Of a stretch of 9,844 nt of DNA, positions 1 through 6,758 are shown piece by piece. The translations under genes and the position numbers were made by a program. The notes beneath the pieces were generated by a model. That model was not told the origin of the DNA. It made no database searches and was given only the letters and a program-made list of their open reading frames with translations. Position 1 is the first letter of the stretch, and every line of letters starts with the position of its first letter. Source of the stretch: Methylococcales bacterium (GTDB taxonomy: Bacteria > Pseudomonadota > Gammaproteobacteria > Methylococcales > UBA1147); contig JANXGZ010000158.1 in assembly GCA_024958995.1 (NCBI GenBank), positions 1-9,844 on the forward strand, read 5' to 3'.

Positions 1-1
1 T

Positions 2-220
2 TTCTTCGTCGGTAACTCCGGAGGGCCGGTCATCGACCTGGAAGGTAAGGTGATCGGCATGGCCTATTCATCCTTCAGGCTCAAGTTCGAGAAGAATTCG
101 AAAACCGATGTGCTTTATGCACCCATTGGGTGGGCCATTCCGGCGGAGACCATGGCCAGGGTTGCCCCGGAACTAATCCACGGTAAGCACCGGATCACGG
201 AATTCGTTCGTAGCAACTGA
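2..220 (+). CDS. Trypsin-like serine protease, C-terminal end (partial)
   Basis: This is the last 72 codons of a gene that begins before the window. The frame reads FFVGNSGGPVIDLEGKVIG, where GNSGGP is the loop holding the nucleophilic serine (residue 6 of the visible part) of trypsin-like S1 peptidases of the Deg/HtrA type. The following GKVIGMAY strand and the later WAIPAETM segment also fit the second beta-barrel of that fold. The protein stops about 65 residues after the serine, so there is no PDZ domain after the protease domain. It therefore resembles PDZ-less trypsin-like peptidases rather than full DegP or DegS. The His and Asp of the triad, and any signal peptide, lie outside the window. 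The substrate cannot be inferred. Confidence 0.8.
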   Translation, partial: FFVGNSGGPVIDLEGKVIGMAYSSFRLKFEKNSKTDVLYAPIGWAIPAETMARVAPELIHGKHRITEFVRSN

Positions 221-246
221 AGCTTGCGGGTGGCCTACCATCCATC

Positions 247-267
247 ATCGGAATCCTCCGGTTTTTT
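247..267 (+). terminator. Probable intrinsic terminator of the protease gene
   Basis: A short hairpin lies 26 bases after the protease stop codon. ATCGGA (247-252) pairs with TCCGGT (257-262), including one G-T wobble, around a four-base loop, and a run of six T follows (262-267). The stem is short, so strength is uncertain, but position and T-run fit a Rho-independent terminator. Confidence 0.5.
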
Positions 268-330
268 GAACTGCGGTGGCATTGCCGTTTCCTCGGGACA
301 GGTCGACCGAAAGCCGATGTCCGAATCCTA

Positions 331-348
331 TATAATGAACCAAGGAGG
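331..348 (+). promoter_or_regulatory. TATAAT box and orphan Shine-Dalgarno upstream of fxsA
   Basis: TATAAT at 331-336 is a perfect sigma70 -10 hexamer between the protease terminator and fxsA. No good -35 hexamer is visible 16-18 bases upstream. Six bases later AAGGAGG (342-348) is an ideal Shine-Dalgarno, but no start codon lies 5-10 bases after it. The nearest ATG (367) opens only a 14-codon frame ending at 411. A promoter for fxsA is plausible; the role of the AAGGAGG is unknown. Confidence 0.25.
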
Positions 349-478
349 CGGCGCATCGGCCGGCCCATGAAGAGAGGAACCGTGGTTTTCAGGCTCACCG
401 GCAGTGATTGAGTCCTAGCTTGGGGACCCTTGTGTTCTTCCCGAAGTATCGAGACTCCTTGCCCAATCGCTGAACACT

Positions 479-931
479 ATGAATATTTTCAAGGTTGTAT
501 TCCTGTTCTTCCTGACCGTACCGATCGTCGAAATCTATCTGCTGCTAAAAATCGGTGGAGTGATCGGTTTTCTGCCGACCGTGACGTTGGTGGTAGTGAC
601 CGCCACGGTGGGCGTCACGCTGCTTCGCAGCCAGGGGTTTTCGACCATGAAACGGCTTCAAGATGCACTGTCGCGCGGTGAAATCCCAGCGCGGGAGATC
701 GTCGAAGGCCCTCTGTTGCTGGTTGGCGGAGCCTTGTTGCTGACCCCTGGATTCTTTACCGATGCCCTTGGCTTCTGGCTACTGATTCCGCAGACTCGGA
801 ATCGCATGGTGGAATACCTGCTGCACCATCATTTTGTTGCCGCCGGTCAACCGCCGAGAGGACCTGCTGGCGGGGAGCCTTATTCCGGGCAGGGTACGAC
901 TATCGACGGGGAGTTCAGGAAAGAAGATTGA
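479..931 (+). CDS. fxsA: FxsA family membrane protein
   Basis: The 150-residue product matches the FxsA family (in E. coli, suppressor of F exclusion of phage T7). It begins with a helix at about residues 4-24 (VVFLFFLTVPIVEIYLL), then the family-typical KIGGVIGF turn and a second helix (about 30-50). The SQGF segment near 51-54 follows, then a hydrophobic pair around LLLVGGALLLTPGFFTDALG (about 79-99), where the TPGFFTDxLG motif is the strongest family mark. The C-terminal ~35 residues are hydrophilic and poorly conserved in the family. It is expected in the inner membrane; its normal cellular role is not known. No strong ribosome binding site precedes the ATG. In many relatives fxsA sits just upstream of groES; here a decayed comF lies beyond it, so it seems to be a one-gene unit. 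Confidence 0.9.
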   Translation: MNIFKVVFLFFLTVPIVEIYLLLKIGGVIGFLPTVTLVVVTATVGVTLLRSQGFSTMKRLQDALSRGEIPAREIVEGPLLLVGGALLLTPGFFTDALGFWLLIPQTRNRMVEYLLHHHFVAAGQPPRGPAGGEPYSGQGTTIDGEFRKED

Positions 932-1020
932 TCCGGCCTGACCGTGTTTGCGATCCGATTGGGTGGTCGAAACGCGGAGAGTCGGGGGCATTTTTCAATT
1001 CTGCCGCGACGGACAGGGTC

Positions 1021-1613
1021 TCAGTTCGAAAGGCTGGCCCTTGCGATATTTCAGGCTTCGATCTTTTCCACCCTCTGCCGATTCAGGACTTTCGCCAGTT
1101 CGTTTACGGTGTAACCGGTCGTCACTACATCGTCGGCGAACGCAATGTTGAAGCAACAATGGAACGCCGAGTATTCCGGACAGCGGCCTGGCGATCTTGA
1201 TCGATTGGTTGAAACCTCGTTGGATATACCGTATTCGGTGTAGCGGGACGGGGATCAAAACCTCTGGGACTGGGTTCAGTGAACGTAGTTCCAGTGCTAT
1301 CAGGTTGCCCAGCAGTCTTGCCGCGGCAAGACTGGAACGGGACTTCAGTGATTTGATTTACCGGAGCGGTTCCGAGTAGACAAATAGCGCCGTCGTGGAG
1401 CCGCAAACGGGGCTTTTCAGGCGACATTTGCCACAGACTGAGTGCCGATGACTCGGGCAGTCGAACGCCGCAGCAACGGCAACCAAGCCAGTGGTAAGGG
1501 AGTCCGGCCCTGCATTTCCTGCACAGGTTGAGGTCATTGTGTTCGACCTCTCGGCAAACCAGGCATACTGGTAAGTAGACTAATTTGTGTATAATTCCTA
1601 AGCAGTTGTTCAC
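1021..1613 (-). pseudogene. comF: Decayed comF (phosphoribosyltransferase-like competence protein)
   Basis: ComF pieces appear in order but in different frames on the minus strand. From a GTG at 1613 the frame gives IIHKLVYLPVCLVC and LCRKCRAGLP, the N-terminal zinc-finger part. Near 1440 the frame shifts and VCGKCRLKS...TTALFVYSE continues. Near 1365 it shifts back for PVNQI, and near 1345 it shifts again to give LKSRSSLAAARLLG and VLIPVPLHRIRYIQRGFNQS. After LGVPLLL (about 1155) some 45-50 codons that ComF normally has here are missing, and the frame jumps into IAFADDVVTTGYTVNELA, the PRPP-binding loop. A TGA at 1051-1053 sits where the family has Trp in a VWxxAR ending; the older stop is probably the TGA at 1021-1023. 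With at least three shifts and one deletion it cannot make a working protein. Its position divergent to bioB matches the usual gammaproteobacterial order. Confidence 0.88.
1590..1595 (+). promoter_or_regulatory. Putative -10 box of the bio operon promoter
   Basis: TATAAT is a perfect sigma70 -10 hexamer, 150 bases before the bioB start and inside the 5' end of the comF remnant. A -35 is poor (CTGGTA at 1568-1573, 16-base spacing). Transcription would begin near 1602, immediately before the BirA operator candidate, so bound repressor would block the start. This placement is the main support. Confidence 0.5.
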
Positions 1614-1638
1614 TTTTTTGATAAGCAAAGGGTGACAA
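1606..1638. promoter_or_regulatory. Candidate BirA (biotin repressor) operator
   Basis: Two inverted half-sites, TTGTTCACT (1606-1614) and GGGTGACAA (1630-1638), are separated by 15 bases. They match the known BirA operator form TTGTAAACC-N(14-16)-GGTTTACAA at 6 of 9 and 7 of 9 positions. The symmetry extends outwards: AGTTGT at 1604-1609 mirrors ACAACT at 1635-1640. The site lies between a TATAAT box and bioB. By family knowledge, biotinyl-AMP-loaded BirA binds such sites as a dimer and shuts off the bio genes. Confidence 0.62.
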
Positions 1639-1745
1639 CTACTGAATTTAGATCGGGGCACCGCCGGGGATGCAATCCGGTCCGAATACGATCAAGAGTA
1701 GCCAAAACATCGTAGGCTGCCCAACCGAGATCAGGAACCAGGAAC

Positions 1746-2750
1746 ATGCACGCAGAAAAAAACAGCGAAAGTTTTTCACAAAACAGTGCCGATGGCGGGT
1801 TGATCCGGCACGACTGGTCACTTTCCGAAATTGAAGCCTTGTTTGAATTGCCCTTCAACGACCTGCTGTACCGGGCCCATGGCCTTTACCGCAGGTTTTT
1901 TGATCCCAACCGGGTTCAGGTCAGCCAATTGCTGAGCATCAAGACCGGTGCTTGTTCGGAGGATTGTGCTTACTGTCCGCAAAGTGCCCGCTATACTACC
2001 GGGCTTGAAACGGAATCGCTGATGCCGCTTGACGAGGTCATCCGTTCGGCCCGGGAGGCTAGGTTGCAAGGAGCAACGCGCTTCTGCATGGGTGCAGCCT
2101 GGCGCAGTCCGAAGGATCGGGACATCGATCATGTGGTGGAAATGGTCAAGGGGGTCAGGGAGTTGGGCATGGAAACCTGCGTGACTCTAGGCATGCTGAG
2201 CGACGAACAAACGCGCAGGCTCAAGGAATCGGGGCTGGATTATTACAATCACAACCTCGATACATCGGAGCAATACTACTCGGAGATCATCAGCACCCGA
2301 CGCTACCAGGACCGCCTGGATACGCTGAAGAGGGTTCGTGATGCAGGAATCAACGTTTGCTGCGGAGGGATCGTTGGCATGGGAGAAAGCGATGATGACC
2401 GGGCCGGTCTCTTGATGGAACTGGCAAATCTGCCCAAACACCCGGAGAGCGTACCGGTCAACATGCTGGTCCAGGTCGAGGGCACTCCGCTGGACGGAAC
2501 GCCTCGGCTTGATCCGCTGTCTTTCGTTCGCACCATCGCCGTGGCTCGTATCCTGATGCCGGCCTCGTGGGTGCGGCTTTCGGCCGGGCGTACAGAAATG
2601 AGCGACGAAATGCAGGCCTTGTGTTTCTTCGCCGGTGCCAATTCGATCTTTTACGGCGAGAAGTTGCTGACCACCGACAACCCAGTTGCCGACAGCGACC
2701 GCCAGCTATTCGACCGTCTCGGCTTGTCGCTGGCCGAACCCGGCCACTAG
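1746..2750 (+). CDS. bioB: Biotin synthase BioB
   Basis: BioB is a radical SAM enzyme that inserts sulfur into dethiobiotin, the last step of biotin synthesis, in the cytoplasm. The 334-residue product has the CxxxCxxC cluster motif at C70, C74 and C77 (ACSEDCAYCPQ), which holds the [4Fe-4S] cluster and SAM. The ligands of the sulfur-donating [2Fe-2S] cluster are all present at C114 (RFCMGAAW), C145 (ETCVTLGM), C205 (NVCCGGIVG) and R277 (VRLSAGR). Motifs YYNHNLDTS and NMLVQVEGTPL are intact. The N-terminus is about 17 residues longer than E. coli BioB, with a polar, family-variable stretch. The ATG is preceded at good distance by CAGGAAC. It leads the bio operon, 84 bases before bioF, and is probably repressed through the BirA site upstream. 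Confidence 0.97.
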   Translation: MHAEKNSESFSQNSADGGLIRHDWSLSEIEALFELPFNDLLYRAHGLYRRFFDPNRVQVSQLLSIKTGACSEDCAYCPQSARYTTGLETESLMPLDEVIRSAREARLQGATRFCMGAAWRSPKDRDIDHVVEMVKGVRELGMETCVTLGMLSDEQTRRLKESGLDYYNHNLDTSEQYYSEIISTRRYQDRLDTLKRVRDAGINVCCGGIVGMGESDDDRAGLLMELANLPKHPESVPVNMLVQVEGTPLDGTPRLDPLSFVRTIAVARILMPASWVRLSAGRTEMSDEMQALCFFAGANSIFYGEKLLTTDNPVADSDRQLFDRLGLSLAEPGH

Positions 2751-2834
2751 CTGAAAAATAGTTACTGACTCGTTCTTCTGCTGTCGATTTTTCCGCTTCC
2801 ATGACCGGCTTGCAGATGGTTTCGCGGGATCCTG

Positions 2835-4031
2835 GTGGCTAGTCCCTGCCCAACGACTGACATGTTTTGTCCAAGATTTGATGACCGTCTAAAAAAACTC
2901 CAGGAACAGAATCTATACCGCCGATTACAGGTCAACGAGGGTCCGCAGGGAGTTGTTGTTCGGATCAACGGACAGAGCCTGCTCAGCTTCTGCAGCAATG
3001 ATTACCTCGGGCTGGCCAATCACCCTGCACTGGTCGAGGGACTCAAACGCGGGGCTGAACAATACGGTGTCGGGAGCGGTTCTGCACACCTGATCAGCGG
3101 CCACTGCAAGGCCCACCATGTGTTGGAGGAAGAACTGGCGGATTATCTGGGCTTCGAACGGGTACTGCTGTTCTCGACCGGCTACATGGCCAATATCGGG
3201 GTTATTTCAGCGCTCATCGGCCGCGGTGACCGGGTCTTCGAAGATCGCTTGAACCACGCATCCCTGCTCGATGGTGGATTGCTGTCCGGTGCCCGTTTCA
3301 GTCGCTACCCGCACGTCGACCTGGATGCCCTATCCGCGAGTCTACAGGAGATGGGCGAGTCGACCGGCCTGGTGGTGAGCGACGGGGTGTTCAGTATGGA
3401 CGGGGACCTTGCCCCTCTGCCAGCCTTGAGCCGGCTTTGCAAAAGCAGTGACAGCGGGCTCTTTGTCGACGATGCGCATGGGCTTGGAGTGCTCGGTCGG
3501 TACGGCCGGGGCAGCCTGGAACACCATGGTCTTGGCTCGGAAGATGTAACCGTTCTGGTGGGTACCCTTGGAAAGGCCTTCGGTACCTTTGGTGCCTTCG
3601 CGGCTGGAAGCAACCCGTTGATCGATTACCTGGTGCAGAAGGCAAGGACCTACATTTATACCACCGCGATGCTACCCAGCATTGCAGAAGCCACCCGCGC
3701 CAGTTTGCAGATCGTTCGTTCGGAATCATGGCGGCGGCAAAAACTGGAATCGCTGGTTCAGCAGTTCCGCAAGGGTGCGCTTGAACTGGGGTTACCGGTC
3801 ATCGATTCGCTGACCCCCATCCAGCCGCTGGTCGTCGGTGACAGCCGACAGGCGATGACCATGGCGACTCGACTCAGGGAGTCTGGCATCCTGGTGACCC
3901 CGATTCGGCCGCCAACGGTTGCCGAAGGCAGTGCCCGGCTTCGGATCACTTTTTCAGCACAGCATGAGGCTGTGCAGGTTGAGCGCTTGCTTGAAGGTCT
4001 GGCGGATGCCATTGGCGAGACCCGTGATTGA
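2835..4031 (+). CDS. bioF: 8-amino-7-oxononanoate synthase BioF
   Basis: BioF is a PLP enzyme that condenses pimeloyl-ACP (or -CoA) with L-alanine to give 8-amino-7-oxononanoate (KAPA), releasing CO2. The frame shows the whole alpha-oxoamine synthase fold: SFCSNDYLGLANHP near 51-64, GSGSAHLISGH (80-90), the cofactor-stacking DRLNHASL (H141), VDDAHGLGVLG (Asp212/213, H215) and the Schiff-base lysine K247 in GTLGKAFGTFG. The start is uncertain. GTG at 2835 has a weak GGGA five bases before it and gives 398 residues. ATG at 2862 gives 389 residues, closer to the 384 of E. coli, but has no visible ribosome site. The 3' end overlaps bioH by 26 bases, suggesting translational coupling. No key residue is missing. 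Confidence 0.96.
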   Translation: MASPCPTTDMFCPRFDDRLKKLQEQNLYRRLQVNEGPQGVVVRINGQSLLSFCSNDYLGLANHPALVEGLKRGAEQYGVGSGSAHLISGHCKAHHVLEEELADYLGFERVLLFSTGYMANIGVISALIGRGDRVFEDRLNHASLLDGGLLSGARFSRYPHVDLDALSASLQEMGESTGLVVSDGVFSMDGDLAPLPALSRLCKSSDSGLFVDDAHGLGVLGRYGRGSLEHHGLGSEDVTVLVGTLGKAFGTFGAFAAGSNPLIDYLVQKARTYIYTTAMLPSIAEATRASLQIVRSESWRRQKLESLVQQFRKGALELGLPVIDSLTPIQPLVVGDSRQAMTMATRLRESGILVTPIRPPTVAEGSARLRITFSAQHEAVQVERLLEGLADAIGETRD

Positions 4032-4827
4032 TCCTCGCCACAGCCGACTTTTCTGTCAGACCTTTGGACAGGGTGAAGACGTGGTCCTGATTCACGGCTG
4101 GGGCATGCACGGGGGATTTCTGTGCGATTTTGCAGAACGGCTTGCGCAAACCTATCGGGTGACCATTCTCGACCTTCCGGGGCACGGAAGAAGTCCGATG
4201 CTGGCGGACTGGTCAGCGGAAAACATAGCAAGCTTGCTGGCGGCGTCGGTGCCGGAAAAGGCACACTGGATTGGCTGGTCCCTTGGGGCAACGCTGGTGC
4301 TGTTTCTGAGTGGTTTGTTCCCGGGCCGGGTCAGGAGTATCGGCATGATCGCCGGGAATCCACGATTCAGTGCCGGAAAAGCCTGGCCTCACGCTATGCA
4401 AAGGAATGTTCTTCTGGATTTTCAGCGTGACCTGCGGGAAGATTCCGAACTGACCCTGCTGCGGTTCCTCAAGCTGCAGACCATGGAAATGGAAAATTCA
4501 CGGCAGGTTTATTCCCATTTGAAAACCCGGCTAAAGGACCATCCGCCGCATCCGGATGCCTTGGCGGCCGGCGTAGACATTCTGCTGTCCGCCGATCTGC
4601 GTGACCGGCTGCGAACATTGCCTCAGCCGGTTCTGGTTCTACTGGGTGCCCGGGATACACTGGTGCCGGTCGCGGTCGGAGAGTCGATCAGCCGCCTGAA
4701 TGCCTCGATTGAAGTGAATGTACTGCGCAAGGCAGGGCATATTCCATTCATTACCCACCGCGATCAATGCCTGACCGCGGTCTTGGCATTTCTCGCCAAA
4801 CACGGGGATTCAGGTCATGGCGTCTGA
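4006..4827 (+). CDS. bioH: Pimeloyl-ACP methyl ester carboxylesterase BioH
   Basis: BioH removes the methyl group from pimeloyl-ACP methyl ester, ending the disguised fatty-acid cycle that BioC starts. The 273-residue alpha/beta hydrolase shows the oxyanion region LIHGWGMHGG (28-37), the nucleophile elbow GWSLGA with Ser92, the acid Asp217 in LLGARDTLVP, and His245 in KAGHIPFITH. The order, spacing and HIPF ending are those of BioH (256 residues in E. coli). Start choice: ATG 4006 lies inside the end of bioF, behind AAGG. GTG 4024 is an alternative that drops six residues and overlaps the bioF stop more tightly. The stop overlaps bioC by 11 bases. Placement between bioF and bioC makes a general esterase unlikely. 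Confidence 0.93.
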   Translation: MPLARPVIDPRHSRLFCQTFGQGEDVVLIHGWGMHGGFLCDFAERLAQTYRVTILDLPGHGRSPMLADWSAENIASLLAASVPEKAHWIGWSLGATLVLFLSGLFPGRVRSIGMIAGNPRFSAGKAWPHAMQRNVLLDFQRDLREDSELTLLRFLKLQTMEMENSRQVYSHLKTRLKDHPPHPDALAAGVDILLSADLRDRLRTLPQPVLVLLGARDTLVPVAVGESISRLNASIEVNVLRKAGHIPFITHRDQCLTAVLAFLAKHGDSGHGV

Positions 4828-5656
4828 TCCAGCATTGGTGGAGCAGGTTGCCGACAAATCGCTGGTTCGCGCTTCGTTTGGCCGCGCCGCCCGCGGATAC
4901 GACGAGTGGGCAGTGATGCAGCGGAGAATCGGCGACCGTTTGCTGGGTTGCCTGTCGGCGGCACCCTTGCCTCACCGGCCGAAGATCCTGGACCTTGGCT
5001 CCGGCACCGGCTATTGTACGCGCCAGTTGCAACAACGTCAGGCAAGCGTGACCGGGCTGGACATTGCGCCGCAGATGCTTGTCACAGCACGGTCGAGACA
5101 ACTTGTCGATACAGCCTACGTTTGTGCCGATGCCGAGTACCTGCCTGTGGCTGATGACTCTATCGATCTTGTGTTTTCGAACCTGATGATCCAATGGTGT
5201 CGTGATCTGCAACGCCTGTTTGGAGAGGTGGCGCGGGTACTGAAACCAGGCGGGTTGTTAGTCTTCAGCACTTTTGGCCCGGAAACGTTATCGGAACTGC
5301 GTACCGCTTGGAGACAGGTCGACATGCACAGCCATGTTAATCATTTTGCCGCTGAATCGGAGATCAAAAAGGCGATGTTGCGGGCCGGTTTGATCAACGA
5401 GAGCCTGGAATGTGAGGTCACCAGGGTAACGTACGGGGGAGTACTGGAACTGATGCGTGAACTGAAGGGGATTGGCGCCCACAATGTGACCCGCGACCGG
5501 CCACGTACCCTGACCGGAAAGGAAAAGATCAGACGTGTGATTGACGGCTACCCGAGCCGGCAAGTAGAAGGGGAAATCACCGCCACTTTTGAGTTGATTT
5601 TGGGAAAATGTTCCCGGCCAGCAGCTGACCGGGAGCGAATCGAATGGCGAGGATGA
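4817..5656 (+). CDS. bioC: Malonyl-ACP O-methyltransferase BioC
   Basis: BioC methylates the free carboxyl of malonyl-ACP with SAM so that fatty acid synthase will extend it to a pimeloyl chain. The 279-residue protein begins with the BioC-type helix FGRAARGYDEWAVMQ (21-35). It then has SAM motif I ILDLGSGTGYCT (57-68), the acidic strand end GLDIAPQML (81-89), CADAEYLPVADDSIDLV (104-120) and the BioC-typical FSNLMIQWC (121-129). LKPGG (143-147) and FSTFGPETLSEL (151-162) follow. The end (VEGEITATFELILGK) also matches the family. Length is slightly above the 251 of E. coli. The ATG overlaps the end of bioH, with GGGGAT shortly upstream, and its own end overlaps bioD by 13 bases, so translation is probably coupled on both sides. 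Confidence 0.95.
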   Translation: MASDPALVEQVADKSLVRASFGRAARGYDEWAVMQRRIGDRLLGCLSAAPLPHRPKILDLGSGTGYCTRQLQQRQASVTGLDIAPQMLVTARSRQLVDTAYVCADAEYLPVADDSIDLVFSNLMIQWCRDLQRLFGEVARVLKPGGLLVFSTFGPETLSELRTAWRQVDMHSHVNHFAAESEIKKAMLRAGLINESLECEVTRVTYGGVLELMRELKGIGAHNVTRDRPRTLTGKEKIRRVIDGYPSRQVEGEITATFELILGKCSRPAADRERIEWRG

Positions 5657-6333
5657 AAGGTGTGTTTGTTACCGGCACCGATACGGGCGTCGGGAAAACC
5701 CGGGTCTCGCTGGGGATCATTGAAAACCTCAAGGAGCGTGGGCTTCGGGTTGTCGGAATGAAACCGGTGGCTTCGGGTTGCTATCGGGAAGGATCTTCAC
5801 TCAGGAACCAAGACGCGGTTCTGCTGCAGACTCATTCGTCCATCAATGTCGACTACTCAACGGTGAATCCGTACGCTTTCGAACCAGCGGTCTCGCCGCA
5901 TATCGCAGCCCGACGACAGGGAGACAAGATCCGTTTGGAAAAAGTCGTTGACCGTTTTCGTATTCTCCAGGAGCTCGCGGAATTCGTGCTTGTCGAGGGT
6001 GTTGGCGGATGGCAGGTACCGCTCAATTCGAACGACCGGCTGTCCGACATGGTCGGCGTTCTGGGACTTCCAGTGGTTCTTGTTGTCGGCTTGCGTCTGG
6101 GTTGTTTAAACCATGCTTTTCTGACATCGAGCGCAATCGAGCGCTCGGGTTGCACTCTTGCAGGCTGGGTTGGTAACCTCGCCGAGCCCGGTTTTGACTG
6201 CTTGGAAGAAAATATGGAAAGCCTAAGGCAAGAAATCCCTGCACCCTGCCTTGGGTTCGTGCCTTTCATTGACGGTCCGCAAAGGGCTGCTCTGAGCGGG
6301 TGTTTCGAACTGGATCACTGGCTGCAGGATTGA
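5644..6333 (+). CDS. bioD: Dethiobiotin synthetase BioD
   Basis: BioD closes the ureido ring of 7,8-diaminononanoate with CO2 and ATP to make dethiobiotin, the substrate of BioB. The 229-residue product has the P-loop GTDTGVGKT (11-19), the substrate and phosphate lysine K40 in MKPVASGC, D57 in NQDAVLL, and E118 in VEGVGGWQVPL, all as in the E. coli enzyme. YAFEPAVSPHIAA (77-89) is the usual substrate-side segment. ATG 5644 is preceded by GGGAG at about seven bases and overlaps the bioC stop. An in-frame ATG at 5653 would remove three residues. It is the last gene of the operon. The aminotransferase BioA, which makes its substrate, is not in the window and must be encoded elsewhere. Confidence 0.96.
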   Translation: MARMKGVFVTGTDTGVGKTRVSLGIIENLKERGLRVVGMKPVASGCYREGSSLRNQDAVLLQTHSSINVDYSTVNPYAFEPAVSPHIAARRQGDKIRLEKVVDRFRILQELAEFVLVEGVGGWQVPLNSNDRLSDMVGVLGLPVVLVVGLRLGCLNHAFLTSSAIERSGCTLAGWVGNLAEPGFDCLEENMESLRQEIPAPCLGFVPFIDGPQRAALSGCFELDHWLQD

Positions 6334-6658
6334 CGGCTGCCCGGCCTGGCCGTGAAGGGAGAAGATTGGTTGGTAGGCCCCTGCGATCTTGTTCAGCCTT
6401 GACCCATTCTTGTATAAGAATCCCAACTGCGTTAAATTTGAGCGTTTGGGTCTGATTGCTTATCGTCGGCGTAAAGGCACTTTTTCGAGCAGATACCGTG
6501 GCGCGCCCAAATTCAACTTGAAACGTTCCTTTGGCGGTTTCCAGAAACCGAGCCGGAACAACAGGCAGCAAGGTTCCGTATGCTCCGGGAGTGGAATATC
6601 GTATCGCTGCTTCGAAGAGGACTAATTGCCTGTTTCTCCAGTCGTTATGGAAGGCAAA
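6334..6658. other. Gene-free stretch after bioD with tandem hairpins
   Basis: No credible protein was found here. A frame at 6389-6625 (78 codons) shows no family features and reads like chance. CGGTTT (6535-6540) pairs with AAACCG (6545-6550) around CCAG. Directly after it CGGAAC (6554-6559) pairs with GTTCCG (6573-6578) around 13 bases. A short palindrome TTCTT-GTAT-AAGAA lies at 6408-6421 and contains TATAAG, with TTGTTC 18 bases before it. It could be a long 3' leader end, a small RNA gene, or just spacer. Confidence 0.35.
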
Positions 6659-6683
6659 GAAACCCGGTCAATGCCGGGTTTTC
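6659..6683 (+). terminator. Intrinsic terminator-like hairpin before coxB
   Basis: GAAACCCGG (6659-6667) pairs with CCGGGTTTT (6674-6682) around the six-base loop TCAATG: eight Watson-Crick pairs and one G-T pair. The A/T end of the stem supplies the U-rich tail, a common form that can work in both directions. It probably ends transcripts from the bio operon, or from an RNA in the preceding stretch, and isolates coxB. Confidence 0.7.
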
Positions 6684-6758
6684 TGGTTTCTGAAAGTTCT
6701 GTAATCGAAGCGGCGATGAAAGCTTAGTCATGCGTTGTTTGAAAAGGGGAATTGCCCG

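Noticed and set aside
932..1020. A terminator between fxsA and the convergent comF remnant
   Set aside because: T-runs are present near 990, but I found no convincing stem before them.
1746..6333. Horizontal transfer or a mobile island around the bio genes
   Set aside because: No transposase, integrase, tRNA or flanking repeat is seen, and the gene order is the ordinary chromosomal one for gammaproteobacteria.
6334..6356. ACGGC...GCCGT inverted repeat right after the bioD stop as the operon terminator
   Set aside because: There is no T-run after it and the loop is GC-rich and can fold in other ways. The hairpin at 6659-6683 is a better terminator.
6551..6600. Slight likeness of GGCAGCAAGG and its surroundings to the 4.5S SRP RNA core, tempting because ftsY is nearby
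   Set aside because: The long paired arm and the conserved GGAAGCAGCC tetraloop region are not there. The match is only a few bases.
6389..6625. A 78-codon open frame in the stretch after bioD
   Set aside because: It has no ribosome site, no recognisable domain and an irregular composition, and it covers the two hairpins. It reads like a chance frame.
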